Shown here: positions 1 to 10,721 of the stretch, piece by piece
How the letters are laid out: every line of letters begins with the position of its first letter
Numbering within the stretch: position 1 is the first letter of the stretch
DNA from: Chloromonas sp. AAM2
Taxonomy: Eukaryota; Chlorophyta; Chlorophyceae; Chlamydomonadales; Chlamydomonadaceae
Length of the DNA stretch: 21,633 bases
NCBI GenBank assembly: GCA_004335635.1
Contig: QAXH01006792.1
Location: 11,954 to 33,586 of the forward strand
Direction: 5' to 3'
Notes under the pieces: model-generated
Database searches by the model: none
What the model saw: the letters and a program-made list of their open reading frames with translations, nothing else
What the model was told of the DNA's origin: nothing
Translations under genes and position numbers: made by a program

Positions 1-111
1 CCAGGAATGTCTGGGCTGCTTGGACGATGTTTGGTAATCAAGTCAAATAGGCTGGCAAAGAAGCGTTTCGTGATAGAGATGAACATGAAGAGGCATAGAG
101 CAGGCCGTTAA

Positions 112-495
112 ACCTTCATATTGGCAGGTGACTCCGGCAGGTGTGAGCTATTGCAATGCCCTTGGGCAGCAGTCATGAGCTATCACGTTGTGAGACGTGT
201 AGCATTATTTGTGCCTTGTATGTGCTGGGCGCAGGGCGTGGCTTCGCTTACCAGCCAGCTGCAGGAGGCATGCGATGCAGCATCACAAGGGACACATGAC
301 ACGGCTGACTTGCAAGGGAATAAGCAGATGCTTGCACCTTCGTGCCACACAACGAGTGTTCCCCAAACAAGTGCTGAGTCATTCACTCTCGCTGGGGAGG
401 ATGGGCAAGGCGAGGGCCAAATAAGGGAAAGGCAGGTAGCTCAGGAGTTAAGTGGTTTGCTAGCAAAGGTCAGGACAGCATACGGCGTGCAGTAG
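112..495 (+). CDS. possible 3'-terminal exon of an unrecognised gene (very tentative)
   Basis: The frame is open from about position 112 to a TAG at 493-495 with no ATG near its beginning, so if real it would be the last exon of a gene entering from the left. Candidate 3' splice sites are CAG at about 234 and 262-264. The last ~30 residues (from about 400) are charged and helix-like, ending AKVRTAYGVQ, which is the only protein-like part. I do not recognise a family. A plus-strand gene here would be convergent with GCSH, which fits the alternating layout of the rest of the window. It could equally be chance open frame in GC-rich DNA. Confidence 0.18.
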   Translation, partial: TFILAGDSGRCELLQCPWAAVMSYHVVRRVALFVPCMCWAQGVASLTSQLQEACDAASQGTHDTADLQGNKQMLAPSCHTTSVPQTSAESFTLAGEDGQGEGQIRERQVAQELSGLLAKVRTAYGVQ

Positions 496-1608
496 TCTAG
501 GGTATAGAGCGACGGCAGACTGCCTTTAATATGGCTTTGAGCTCCTCTTGGTTAGCCACGTGTGCAGCAGCAGTCAGTGCAGTCACTGCTGCCCTCATGT
601 GAAGAACTTTTCGCCATCAGCATAATAGCCAAGGCATGTGAATGTTCCCAGCACCTAGTTGACATTGGCGCAGGGACAGTTACAGCGCAGACTTTGTGGG
701 TGTGTAGTACCGAGGAAGGGCCTGGGACAGCCATGGAAGGGCATGGCCCTGGCCCGCACATAACACATTTTGGTTGGGCATCTGACAAGGCCTTGCTAGG
801 TACGACTGAAGGGCCTTCGTGTGTTCCTGGCATAATCAGTAGGATTGGAGATGAGTCTCACATAGAATTGAATATGGGTTCCACATCGTAGACGTCATAC
901 ACAACCACAACCTTGGACGCCTGACTGTGACGAGCCACATGTCCCTACTGTTACTGCACTGCATCAGCCACACGGCTGACATTTGACAGAACACACAAAC
1001 CCAATGGTGCGGCAGGAGCCGGTGGAAAATGCCTGCCCTGAGTTGTTCAATAGCCACATAACCCAGCTCCACTGTTGTTGTCAGCCCACCACCCCTTGGC
1101 AATGTTCAACTATTACTGGGGCGTCCCAGCCATACGGGTCAATGTGCCATGGGCTTTCACGCTGCCCATTAGCATCAAAAGCCAGGTGACTGACAGCTTA
1201 GCACCTAGTCTAGCAGCTGGCAGTGCCCTTGATGGTTAAGTTGGGTTTTGAAGCTGTGCTTCTTGATGAATAGCTTCAAGAGGCAGGGGTAGGCCTCGTC
1301 CCATGCCAACCACCAACTCCACATGCGCCGCTGTGCACCAGCTCCTGCTGGCATGCTGACTTGGCCTATCCTTTCGGCTATTGAGCGGCCAACAAGCCGA
1401 GGCTTGTTCAGAGGCTGCATGCTGGTGCCTGGCGTTTCCTCGCACTGGACTGCAGCATACTCCCTGCAGCATTGGCCCAGCAAGTCCGCCGCACACTGCA
1501 CTGCCATGTCACATACACGCATTGCCGGCGTGCATGCATGAGCCTGTTTGCAACCCTGGCATGCCAACCCAAAGCTGCCGCCGCATTGTGTTGGAAACGT
1601 ACTATCAC
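496..1608. other. intergenic / GCSH 3'-UTR region, no gene recognised
   Basis: No frame on either strand shows a recognisable protein. Read from the GCSH (minus) strand, the green-algal polyadenylation motif TGTAA occurs at 680-684, about 925 nt beyond the GCSH stop. I saw no closer copy. Most of this stretch may therefore be GCSH 3' UTR, but that is inference from a 5-nt motif. Confidence 0.35.
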
Positions 1609-2899
1609 TTAGTGCTCGCTGTGCTTGGCGTATGCTGCTGCGTCCATGAGGCTGTCTGCGTCGCTCTTGTTGCTCAGCTTGACCTTAATGATCCAACCAG
1701 CCTTGTAGGGGTCCTTGTTCACCTGAAAAAGGAAAACGAAGTGTTCTGTACGATCATATACAGCATCACTGTGGCCTTTTCCTGCTGTCTTCTTGTTAAG
1801 AGCAGCAGAAGGGATGCCATTTCAGGCCAGGAGGGTGGGCAGATCTGATCCGCAGCTTCAGTGTTGAAAGCCAAGAGCAACAAGTCGGTGCGCAACACCA
1901 CACGTTCAGATGCTGTGCCATGACACAGCAAGCAACGCAGAGTGGGGCGCCAGTCTGCACCAGTACTTGGTACTGCTGTGCAACCTTTTCAGCCCTTCAA
2001 ACCACACCTGCTCCCTCCCTACCCCGTCGTCGCGTGGACTGTGCACTCACGGTTGCTGGCTCGTTTGTCAGCAGCTCATTGACCTCCACCACCTCGCCCG
2101 ATACAGGGGCATACACGTCACTGGCGGCCTGAACACATGCATGTTTACATAGTTCGGGTACGACATGCTTGCTTCTCTACTCATGCACGGACGAGATCAT
2201 CTGATGATACTTCGACGATCATGCATATGCTGAGGCCATACATATCACAACTGCGTCCTCAAGTGAAACTGTACTCATGTGGCATGTGGCATGCCCTCGC
2301 ATGAATCCCATGCCTTCTTTCTCACTAATTGCCCTTCCTAGGCAGTGATCCTTGGCTCTCAGGTTGTTGTTGTGTCATGCTGCAACCCACCTTGACGGAT
2401 TCCACCACACCAAAGGTGTCGCCCTGCTTCAATGCCTTGCCCACCTCTGGCAGCTCAACGTATACCACATCGCCAAGCTCAGCCTGCGCGCAATGGCGAT
2501 GCACTGCAGCTGCATTGAGCCCCAGCGGCAGGCATCGGGGATCTGGATAATGATAGTAGGGCGGAGTGATGTCTGTGGAAACCCAACCCACGGACCTGGG
2601 CGTGGTCAGAGATGCCCACGGTTGCCACATCGCCATCCACCTTGGCCCACTCGTGAGACTTGGCGTACTTGTAGCCCTCCGCAACTGCGACAGACGCGCT
2701 GGTATCAGGGTGACAGCGAGCCATGGCATGCAGATCACAGATGCAGGCCTTCAAGCTGCATCAACAGCATACACGCACCAGAGGCAAATGCACGGCTCGC
2801 CATCACGCCGGCTCCTTGCAGGAGCTCCGCCCGAGCAAAAACCTGAGGCCGAAGCCCCAGGTTGCTGAGGGCACTGCTGGCGAAGTTGCGAAGGGCCAT
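1609..2899 (-). CDS. GCSH: glycine cleavage system H protein, mitochondrial (5 exons, 164 aa)
   Basis: H protein is the lipoyl carrier of the mitochondrial glycine decarboxylase complex. It takes the aminomethyl group from P protein, presents it to T protein and is reoxidised by L protein; in algae this serves photorespiration and one-carbon supply. Exons, 5' to 3' on the minus strand, are 2899-2779, 2684-2596, 2483-2391, 2128-2051 and 1722-1609. Together they are 495 nt, and all introns are GT-AG with phase kept. Residues 1 to about 40 ([15 protein letters not shown]...) are a basic, Ala/Ser-rich mitochondrial presequence. The domain then has SHEW at 50-53, [12 protein letters not shown], and the lipoylation motif ESVKAASD with Lys101. 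The length matches plant H proteins. The start is the only in-frame ATG, in a good context (ACAATGG); the open frame upstream has none. The gene is divergent from the UCH gene. Confidence 0.96.
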
Positions 2900-3171
2900 T
2901 GTGATGAGGGATCCGTGGGTAACTCGGCGAGCGAGGTGGCTGGGTGCAGATGAGCTTCTTACAAGAAAACCTTGCCGACGTGGGCCAACCGCCAACCACC
3001 CTGACAAGTGTACTAGGGATAAGCCCTTGCTCGTGAATTCATATCAAGAAACCCGTAAGTCGTGTGTTGATAGCCAACATAATTACCAGCATATCAGTCC
3101 AACCTGGACAATCAGATCATTACCAGGGTTCAAACCCAGCTGACACATACAAGAATTGCTAATCAGTCGCT
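2900..3171. promoter_or_regulatory. divergent (head-to-head) promoter region between GCSH and UCH
   Basis: Only 272 bp separate the GCSH start codon (minus) from the UCH start codon (plus), so both core promoters and both 5' UTRs must fit here unless a non-coding 5' exon lies elsewhere. The UCH side is AT-richer than the coding DNA. I see no convincing TATA box or known algal element, so the call rests on gene geometry alone. Confidence 0.55.
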
Positions 3172-6100
3172 ATGGGCAGAGATGAGCAATCTTGGACAAC
3201 CATTGAGAGTGATCCCGGAGTTTTCACTGAGTTGATCGAGCGTATTGGTGTTCAGGGTGTACAGGTAAGCGGTTAGCTAAGTATTCAGTGTGTGGTAAAG
3301 CATGCTTCGCATGGTATGGCATCTCGCATGCATGCCATGCACTACCGTTTGGACGTAATGCGTGTCAAATGCTGTAACATGCATACACACGCAGCCGCAG
3401 ACCGTAACATAGCCCGATGTCACCTGCTGCTACATGCTTACATGAGGGAGGGATGGAGCACTGTCCTGCTCCATGCATTTCTGTTCACCGCACACTCCAG
3501 ATCCCTCACATGTCATCAACCGGTCACACATGGCATATGGCTCGCATGCAGGTTGAGGAGATCTGGTCGTTGGACAAGGAATCGCTCTTGCAACTCAGGT
3601 ACGCACGTTATAAGCATCCAGTGGTACCTCAGCCCGATCACACACGTGCTTTTCTGCCTTTGCGTACGTCCCGTGCATTCGTGTTGAGTTGGTCTGCTTT
3701 GCTTGTGCCCTGCCATCCCTGCCCCCGTCACTGGCTGCAGTCCTGTGTGGGGCCTGGTGTTCCTGTTCAAGTACGTCAAGGACGGCGCCAAGCGGGACAT
3801 TGCACCAGACTCACAGGAGGTCTTCTTTGCCAAGCAGGTCGGGCTGGGCTCGAGCTACGTTTGGTACGGAGGGTTGCAACGCTCACGATACCATAAGAGT
3901 ACTCAGAGCCTGCAATTCTGTCAAATCAGTCCAAATCAGGGCGGCTTGCTGAGGTGCAAATAGCTACACATTAGGAAGGGGCAGGACAGGGCAAGGCAGG
4001 GGCTCAGGGCTTCATGAACTTTGCCTAATTCAACACTTCCCACTGCACATCCTACACACAACACAGACTAGAGTTTACCAGCATGCTACAGTTGTGGTCT
4101 GGTCTCTAGCCAGGGACTGTCCTGGCTGCACGCATTTGACCAAGCGAGTTACTTCAGCTGTTGCTCAGACTCTGGTGCTTTTTCCCTGGCTGCAGATCAT
4201 TCCCAACGCATGCGCCACCCAGGCCATTCTCAACATCCTGCTCAACATCCCCACCTCGAGCCAGGGCGTGGCACTTGGGCCTGAGCTTACTTCCTTCAAG
4301 GCCTTCACAGCTGACCTGCCATCCGATATCAAGGGTGCGGGAAGAAACTTGGGTTAGCCTAGCGTAAGGCTCAAGGCCATCAGATACCAAGGGTGCAGAA
4401 AGGGTCTGGGGTTAGGCTGGGGTAAGGTTCAAGGCCATTTGATACCAAGGGTGCAGAAAGGGTCTGGGATTAGCCTAGCGTAAGGCTCAAGGCCATCAGA
4501 TACCAAGGGTGCAGAAAGGGTCTGGGGTTAGGCTGGGGTAAGGCTCAAGGCCATCAGATACGACGGGTGCAGAAAGGGTCTGGGATTAGGCTGGGGTAAG
4601 GCTCAAGGCCATTCGATACCATGGATGTGGGACGAGGGTTGAGCTACGGTAAAGCCTAGGCCGACACTGGACCTTAGCTAAGGTAATGATCATGGCTTGA
4701 TGCCAGGTGCTGTTGCTTAGGTTCAAAGTTACGCTGGCTTCGTGGTTATTTTGTATGCCTGACCTTCAGCTCCTTGCACCATCTGCCTGCGCCTGTGCAC
4801 AACTCTTGGTCTGGTGTTGACCGCAGGTTTGGCCATTAGCAACAGCGACCTGATCAGGACAGTCCACAACAGCCTGGCGCGGCCTGAGTCGCTGCTGCCC
4901 GATGAAGACGTTAAACAGCCTCAAGTGGGTCAGCGCTGAGCAACGGGTCCGGGCCTCGCACCCCTTGCTGCTGAGCACACCACAACGTTTTCTCCGCTAG
5001 TTTGTTTGCTTTGTTTGGTTGGTTGTGGTCCTTAGCCAGCCTGGTTGCCCCTGGTTTCCACCTGTCTTACCAACGACCTTGAATTGGTTGGTTGACCAGC
5101 CTCTTGGCCCTTGGCGACTGTGCACGTGCCTTGTGTCCCTTGGCAGGATGGTGATGCATTCCACTTCATCGCCTACCTGCCAATCCACGGCAGCCTGTAC
5201 GAGCTGGATGGCTTGCAACCCGGGCCCATTTGCCTGGCCACGGGATTGAAAACAGAGGTGAGGCCAAGGCACAAAAGTCATACTGGCCATGGATGAACAG
5301 CCAGCCATGATTGCATTCCATGAACAGCCATGGATGATTGCATTGTCACACCTTGCCATGGCAGGTCACGTCCACGTGTTTTGTCACATCCACGTGTCAT
5401 TTTCACCAGTAGTCTTTGTCTGTTGTCATTGTCATTGTTTCAGGCCAAACCTCCAGCACTGACACGCAAGTCTATGAACAACAAAGAAGATCTTGCTCTT
5501 GGCACTGGTCATGATGATATTTCACACGTGATTACACCACTGTCACTCACTTGTGTATGTGCATGTGTATGTGTGTGTGTTCCAGAGTGACTGGCTGGAG
5601 GCCGTAATCCCGCACATCTCCGCCCGCATGGAGCGGTACGCCGCGGGGGAGGTGCGGTTCAACCTCATGGCGCTCGTGGCGGACAAGCGACAAGTGCTGG
5701 AGCAGCAGGTTGGCGGTTAGAAACGGTTCCAACAACTCGAACCAACTTTCTACGGTTAGAGTTGGAACCAAGGGATTGTGAACAGCTGGATGCCCTGTGG
5801 TGGCAGGTTGAAACCATTGTGTTGTGGGCCCAGCGGCTGTCGAATGGCTTCTAAGCAATCTGACAACTGAAGACATGCCTGGATGATAATCAGAAAGCCA
5901 GCAGCATGGCTGTATCCAATCTCCATCCGGCACGTCTTTTGTTTTTTTTCACTCATCATTGCTTTGCTGCTTGTCGCAGTTGTCCCAGTGTCGGGCGCAA
6001 CACCAGTCCTTGACAGCGGCGGAAGGGGACACGGACATGGAGGTGGTGCAACACTTGAATGACGAAATCAACAGGTGCGCACGAGAGAGGGGCTTACATT

Positions 6101-6427
6101 ACGAATGAGCAAGTCAGTTCTTGTGGTAAGATTTTTGGCAGGGAAGGGGTAAAAGACCGTTATCAGAATAACAGAAAAATTGTCAGTTGCTTACATATGG
6201 CCCACTCCAACTAAACCTTGAGCATGTCCCTGAACCCTGGCTGCAGGCTTGAGGACCAGCTTGCCAGCGAGCACACGCGCCGTGAGGTGTGGCGTGATGA
6301 GAACGTGCGCCGGCGCCAGAACTACGTGCCCCTCATGTTCAACCTGCTCAGGGCGCTGGGCGAGGCAGGGCAGCTGGAACAGTTCATTCAGGCGGCAAGG
6401 GAGCCCAGGAAGAAGGCAGCGCAGTGA
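3172..6427 (+). CDS. UCHL5: ubiquitin C-terminal hydrolase, UCH37/UCHL5 type (9 exons, 327 aa)
   Basis: This is a peptidase C12 cysteine protease that removes ubiquitin from conjugates. In animals and plants this subtype docks on the 26S proteasome through RPN13. Exons are 3172-3264, 3552-3598, 3741-3837, 4196-4334, 4827-4924, 5147-5257, 5586-5708, 5980-6074 and 6247-6427, totalling 984 nt with every phase compatible. The active site is complete: Gln79 (FFAKQ), Cys85 (PNACATQA), His164 (DAFHF) and Asp179 (YELDGL). Spacing matches human UCHL5 (329 aa). The UCH domain covers about 10-225. A charged helical C-terminal region (about 230-327, with [15 protein letters not shown]) is the UCH37-specific tail that binds partners, so this is not the short UCHL1/L3 type. 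The exon 3 donor (CAG|GTCGGG) is weak. Exon 4 ends inside the first unit of a tandem repeat. The gene is tail-to-tail with L-GalDH, 319 bp away. Confidence 0.96.
4318..4640 (+). repeat. 58-bp tandem repeat spanning the exon 4/intron 4 boundary of the UCH gene
   Basis: The landmark GCCAT recurs at 4318, 4376, 4434, 4492, 4550 and 4608, exactly 58 bp apart each time, giving five units and a decaying sixth. The first unit begins in UCH exon 4 (codons for P-S-D-I-K) and contains the real donor AAGG|GTGCGG. Later units repeat it as AAGG|GTGCAG, with ACGG|GTGCAG in the fifth. Units 1 and 3 share AGCCTAGCG, while 2, 4 and 5 share AGGCTGGGG, which suggests partial growth as a 116-bp dimer. Because 58 is not a multiple of 3, the array cannot be read through as an in-frame repeat peptide. 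Confidence 0.93.
5552..5581 (+). repeat. TG-rich simple repeat in front of the UCH exon 7 acceptor
   Basis: The stretch is an imperfect (TG)n run ending in a perfect (GT)n block, followed directly by TTCCAG and exon 7. It occupies the place of the usual polypyrimidine tract. Confidence 0.85.
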
Positions 6428-6746
6428 ACGGGAGAGGGATCAGGCACGGGCCACTGTGTGCTCTGCAACTGTGTGCTTCTGGACCGATAACGAAGGATCA
6501 TATGCTACTGTGAACAGGCACGGGCGTGCTGCGCCACTCCCTGATGCCTGAGCGGACAAATTCATTGATCGACTTACCCCTTGGTCAATTACTCATGCAC
6601 AAGCCGTTGCAACACAGCAGGGCAATACTGGGTGTGCATGCTGTAGGGTTCAGTTCTTCTTGCAGCTGAGATAATGCATACGGTTGGATGCCCCGTGTGC
6701 AATTACTCCACGAAACTCTGACCTTGCATCCCCATGTCATGTTCTC
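6428..6746. other. convergent 3' intergenic region between UCH and L-GalDH
   Basis: The two stop codons face each other 319 bp apart, so both 3' UTRs must lie here or overlap the neighbouring gene. I find no TGTAA polyadenylation motif on either strand in this stretch. On the L-GalDH strand the nearest copies fall inside UCH introns at about 6190 and 6093. Overlapping antisense 3' UTRs are therefore plausible but not shown. Confidence 0.5.
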
Positions 6747-9700
6747 TCACTCTTCCTGAGGGAGCGGTTTCCCTGACTGCCATGTGAGCCCCTGGACCGG
6801 TTCTAGCATTTGCATGACCTGTTGCGTCACAGTCTCTTCCAGGTCCGCCTGGGGGTTAGGCTGTAGACCCAGCGCTTGCAGCACACAGGCGCAGTTGTCT
6901 GCCACCTGCTGAGCAGTGCCCATGCCCACTAGCATGCTGCTGATGCGTGGCTCCCTGCACAAGCAACGCCAACACCACGTACCACTGAATGAATGGCTAC
7001 TTGCGTGCAGCTCTGAACATGCAGACACACCACGACACAGCAGCTGTGAGCTTGTCTGGAGTGACAGCATGGCCACGCCTAAAGAGTCAAGTGCTTACCG
7101 ACGCACTCCTTTAGCACCGAGCAGGGAACCTTGCTTAGCATGCATGATGGGTCCTTGCAATCCTGTAGTGTGACCCACACCTGATGACGGTGTGTCACTT
7201 TTCCATCTGACCACACGACCCTTCAAGGCAGTGATAACAAATCAAGGCAGTCAAATGCTGCAGCAGACAGACTGCTGACTGTTTGGCCTCTGACGAGCGA
7301 CGCTCACTTGACCGAGTAAGCCAGCGCCAGGCGAGTGATGGCCACGCCCTCGGACTCGGCTAGCGCTGCGGCCTCCTTGCACGCCAGCTGCAGTTCGGGT
7401 GGCGCGGGGTGCCAGGAGGAGGGGCCCTGCAGGGTCAGTGAGCACAGGCAGGCACACGGGTGCGTGTGACCTCTGGTGAGCTGTTGCCTTGTATCAGCAT
7501 TCCGTCACTGTCACTGCCCTCAACCCTTCAGCCGTCAGAGCCAAATAGAGAAGACCCGCCAGCTTGGACCTGTCAATCACTCATACTCGTGGGGTGCAAG
7601 TGCAGGCGCATTGCAACACTTCTCCAACCCACATCTCCAAGCGCCGAAGGCAAGCACAAAATTTTCTTGACCGTGTCAGCTTGGACCTGTGAAAGTCTCT
7701 TCGCAAAGCCGTGGACGAGGTTGGCGGCCAACGCTCGCGCTGCACACGCGCAGCTACCCGTCTAAAGATGCCGTTACCAGACCAACGAGCCCTGTAAGGC
7801 GTCAGCACATGCACAACACACACCTGTGCTGTGAGCAGTCCCATGGCAAAGGGCGAGGCACCGATGACCGCCACCCCCTTGGTCTCAAGGTAGGGCAGCA
7901 GGTCCCTCAGTGTGGAGTCGTTCAGGGAGTAGTGGCAATAGGACAGGATGCAGTCAACCGTGCCTGAGAAAGTGGAGTAACGGCAGAACATGACGTAACC
8001 ACTTAAGATGTGTCCATGTTATTCACCGCCACGTCTGTGCTGAAGCAAACTTCAAGGTTGTGCAGTCTTCAAGCGATTGCTAGCGTCCCACATACTTCAC
8101 TTGCCAGCCAAGATTTGTTTTACAAACTGATTTCAGGAACGAGATCGAATGATGGTTGTGTTTGGTCAGAGGTCGACCAGGATTGAGCTGTCCTTAGGCG
8201 AGAGTTTGAAGCGCAGCTGGAACTGAGATGTGAGACTAGGGTTCGAGACGGGATTAGCCTTTGGGCCGCCTGCTGTGCGCGCTTGCCTGGGGCCACCCTG
8301 TCGAGAATGAAGGTGACGGTTTCCAGGGGCAGGCACGAGAAACCGATGGCCTTGACCAGCCCCTGTGCCTTGAGCGCCACGAGCGCAGGAAGCGCTTCAT
8401 TAATCACCTGCACCACGTGCAGAAAACGGACAAAACCGCATGGGGAAACGCACAGAAGTGAAGCAATGCAGTGAGCGACACAAAGGACGATGGTAGCGCC
8501 AGAAGTGAAACAAAACTGAAACCGTGCAGAATCCGGCATTCAGAACAACTTCATCTACACCAGCAGTGCAAAGCAATAGCCTGTGTGGCGTACAGCATGC
8601 ACAAAACCCTGAAACTTGACCCGCACCAAACTAACCCGTGGCGTTTAAAGCGCACGCATACAGGCCAATGCCTACACAAATCGCGATCATGTGCGAGGAT
8701 GATCCACATGCAAGTCACCATGCATGATGGATCCCATGCAGCGCATGCATGTGACCGCACCCACCTGATACGGGTCGCCGAACTCCACGTCATGGCAGAT
8801 GAGAATGTCCACGTACTCCAACTGAAAGCACATGCACAGCGGGTTCGCGGTTGGGTGGAAAGCAAGACCACTACCCGCAGCAGCCCTGACGTTGCTCAGT
8901 CAAGCCACAAGACAAAGCAAAGTTTCACCAAATGTCATTACCGTATGCGCAAGCTTGGCATGCGTCATTTGGCCTTGGAAATGCATCATTTGGCCCACCC
9001 TGGGTCGGACCTCTCTCCCTGTGCACCTGTAACCGTTTCAATGACTCATGCACCGAGGCCGTCACTCGTGCGGCGCTGAAGTCAAACGTGTCTGCGCCGT
9101 AGCGCCCAACTTTGGTGGAGATGACCAGCTCTGAGCGGGACAGGCCCTTCAAGGCTTCACCCAAGACCTGTACACGAGGGTATGATACAGCAGGTTAGAG
9201 TTACGGATTGTGTGAATGTGCCGTCTCCGTACTTGGTTGCTTAGAGGGTATAATAGATTTTTCCCCCCAACTCCATTCAGTCCATGGAGTTGCCACACCT
9301 GCCTTCTCTCTCAATTTGTTCAGTCCCAATACGGATTCGGTACTCTGAAAACCTCAGCAGTGAGTTTTGAGCCTGTTCCTTGTGCCTGTTCCAGGCGCTC
9401 TGAACAGGGAGTGTAAAGCAGCCTCTTGGGCCTTGCTCCCGTTGATGTGGCCATGACCTGCTGATCGAGCCCTGGGCATGTGTGCGCCATGCCTACAGCT
9501 ACACAAGTACCAGACAAGTGTTCTTGTAACAGTATCAGGACACACCCTGTCTGTCACAGAATCACTTAACATCAACGGCTAGTCAACCAAGTGACCTTCG
9601 GTATGGCGCTTTTCATAAGGCAGTTGCATCATCCACAGGTGCAACTGCATCAGTTCCTCCCGCTTCAGGTTTGGTTGGCATCACTACCCCTGCTGCTACA

Positions 9701-10721
9701 TGCCATTGCCTGCATCTGTAAGCCTATCCAGCCCTCACCCCATGTGCAACCCAGCCATGCTATGTCAACTCACTCCCACCTGCTCAGATTTGGTAGCCCC
9801 ATAGTAAGGGGATGTGTCGAAATAGTTGACACCGGCTGCGAAGGCCGCATGCACTGCTGACGTGGCTGTCTCCTGGTTCACTGACACGTCCTGCAAGCAT
9901 GCAAACCACATGGGTCAGCCGTGTGTTGTGAGCGCAGGCGGCAGTTTTGCATACATTCCGTGTGACACAGACTGGCATTTTCTGAGCACTCGATGGTTTG
10001 TTGAGTGTCGGTTAGTGCTGGCGTGTGCTGACAGTGAGTGCTGGCGTGTTGTAATGTGCTGGCCGCATCCGAGTCAGGCAGACCTGCCATACCAGGTACG
10101 TAATTTGGTCTTGGCTATGAGCCATGCCCATTCCGTGTTTCATGAGCAGGAGCAGGAGATATGCTCTTTTCCATATGAATGCGGCAGCGCATGCGGCTTG
10201 TGGCACGAAAACAGGTCCATGGATATCCGTGCATAGCTGACGTGCCGGCATGTTCTATGCATAGACTGGAACCATTGAATGTACAATTATTGCTAAGGTT
10301 GCTAGGGTTGCACGTACAATGCACTAACAATTGACGGTTTGTTGTACATGCAATTCACTTTGGGCAGCACTTTTCATGTGCGTTGGGTTGTTGTGCCATG
10401 CGGAGATGGCCTGGCATGGCTCCAACTAGCTACCATTGATAGGTCTGAGTTGGAAAGAGTTGCCTGCACATCACTTGCATTGAGTTGGGAAGTGCTACCA
10501 GGGATGGGCATCTTAATTGCATGAGTGGGACGAGGTATAGCCTCCCGCTCCCTTGCCTTATGATGGCCCCATGTCATGTCCGAAACAACCTGCAAGCCCC
10601 ATGCAATTACCTCATAAATGTTTCCAAGGACACCCGCTCCAAACCCAAGCACTGAAAGCTCTAGGCCTGTCTGGCCTAGTGGTCTCCGAGGCAGCACAGG
10701 TTGTGGTGTTGGAGTGGACAT
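6747..10721 (-). CDS. L-GalDH: L-galactose dehydrogenase, aldo/keto reductase family (8 exons, 335 aa)
   Basis: This enzyme oxidises L-galactose to L-galactono-1,4-lactone with NAD, the next-to-last step of the plant/green-algal (Smirnoff-Wheeler) ascorbate pathway, in the cytosol in plants. Exons on the minus strand are 10721-10611, 9890-9780, 9167-9027, 8821-8765, 8407-8287, 7963-7824, 7426-7308 and 6954-6747, totalling 1008 nt with phase kept throughout. The AKR tetrad is present: Asp62 and Tyr67 (NYFDTSPYYG), Lys93 (STKVGRY) and His131 (LICHDVEFGD). Strong plant L-GalDH signatures are ILSYCHYSLNDSTL, ASPFAMGLLT, WHPAPPEL, ISSMLVGMG and the LTWQSG end. Intron 5 (8286-7964) is GC-AG; the others are GT-AG. 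Start: ATG 10721 is chosen because it gives a family-like N terminus, but in-frame ATGs at 10817 and 10910 would add 32 or 63 residues. Intron 2 holds an inverted PP2C fragment. Confidence 0.95.
9381..9503 (-). pseudogene. decayed inverted copy of the PP2C gene 5' end, inside L-GalDH intron 2
   Basis: Read on the minus strand this segment closely matches plus-strand 10938-11065, the 5' flank, start codon and first ~22 codons of the PP2C gene. Both contain HTCPGLDQQ, an ATG, then MxTSxGARP and later ERLEQAQ when translated. The longest near-exact block runs from GCACACATGCCCAGGG through the GGAGCAAGGCCCA region. Small insertions or deletions break the frame between GARP and ERLEQAQ. No PP2C catalytic motif follows, so it is a fragment rather than a gene. 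Confidence 0.85.

Noticed and set aside
2900..3007. Longer GCSH N-terminus using an open frame up to 3007
   Set aside because: That frame begins with TTG, not ATG. The only in-frame ATG is at 2899, with a good initiation context and a presequence after it.
5365..5400. Two CCACGTGT (G-box-like) motifs in UCH intron 6
   Set aside because: They are in a mid-gene intron inside a short local repeat, with no promoter evidence nearby.
8471..9079. 202-residue plus-strand open frame
   Set aside because: It lies antisense across L-GalDH exons 3 and 4 and intron sequence, is rich in His/Met/Cys, and has no recognisable domain.
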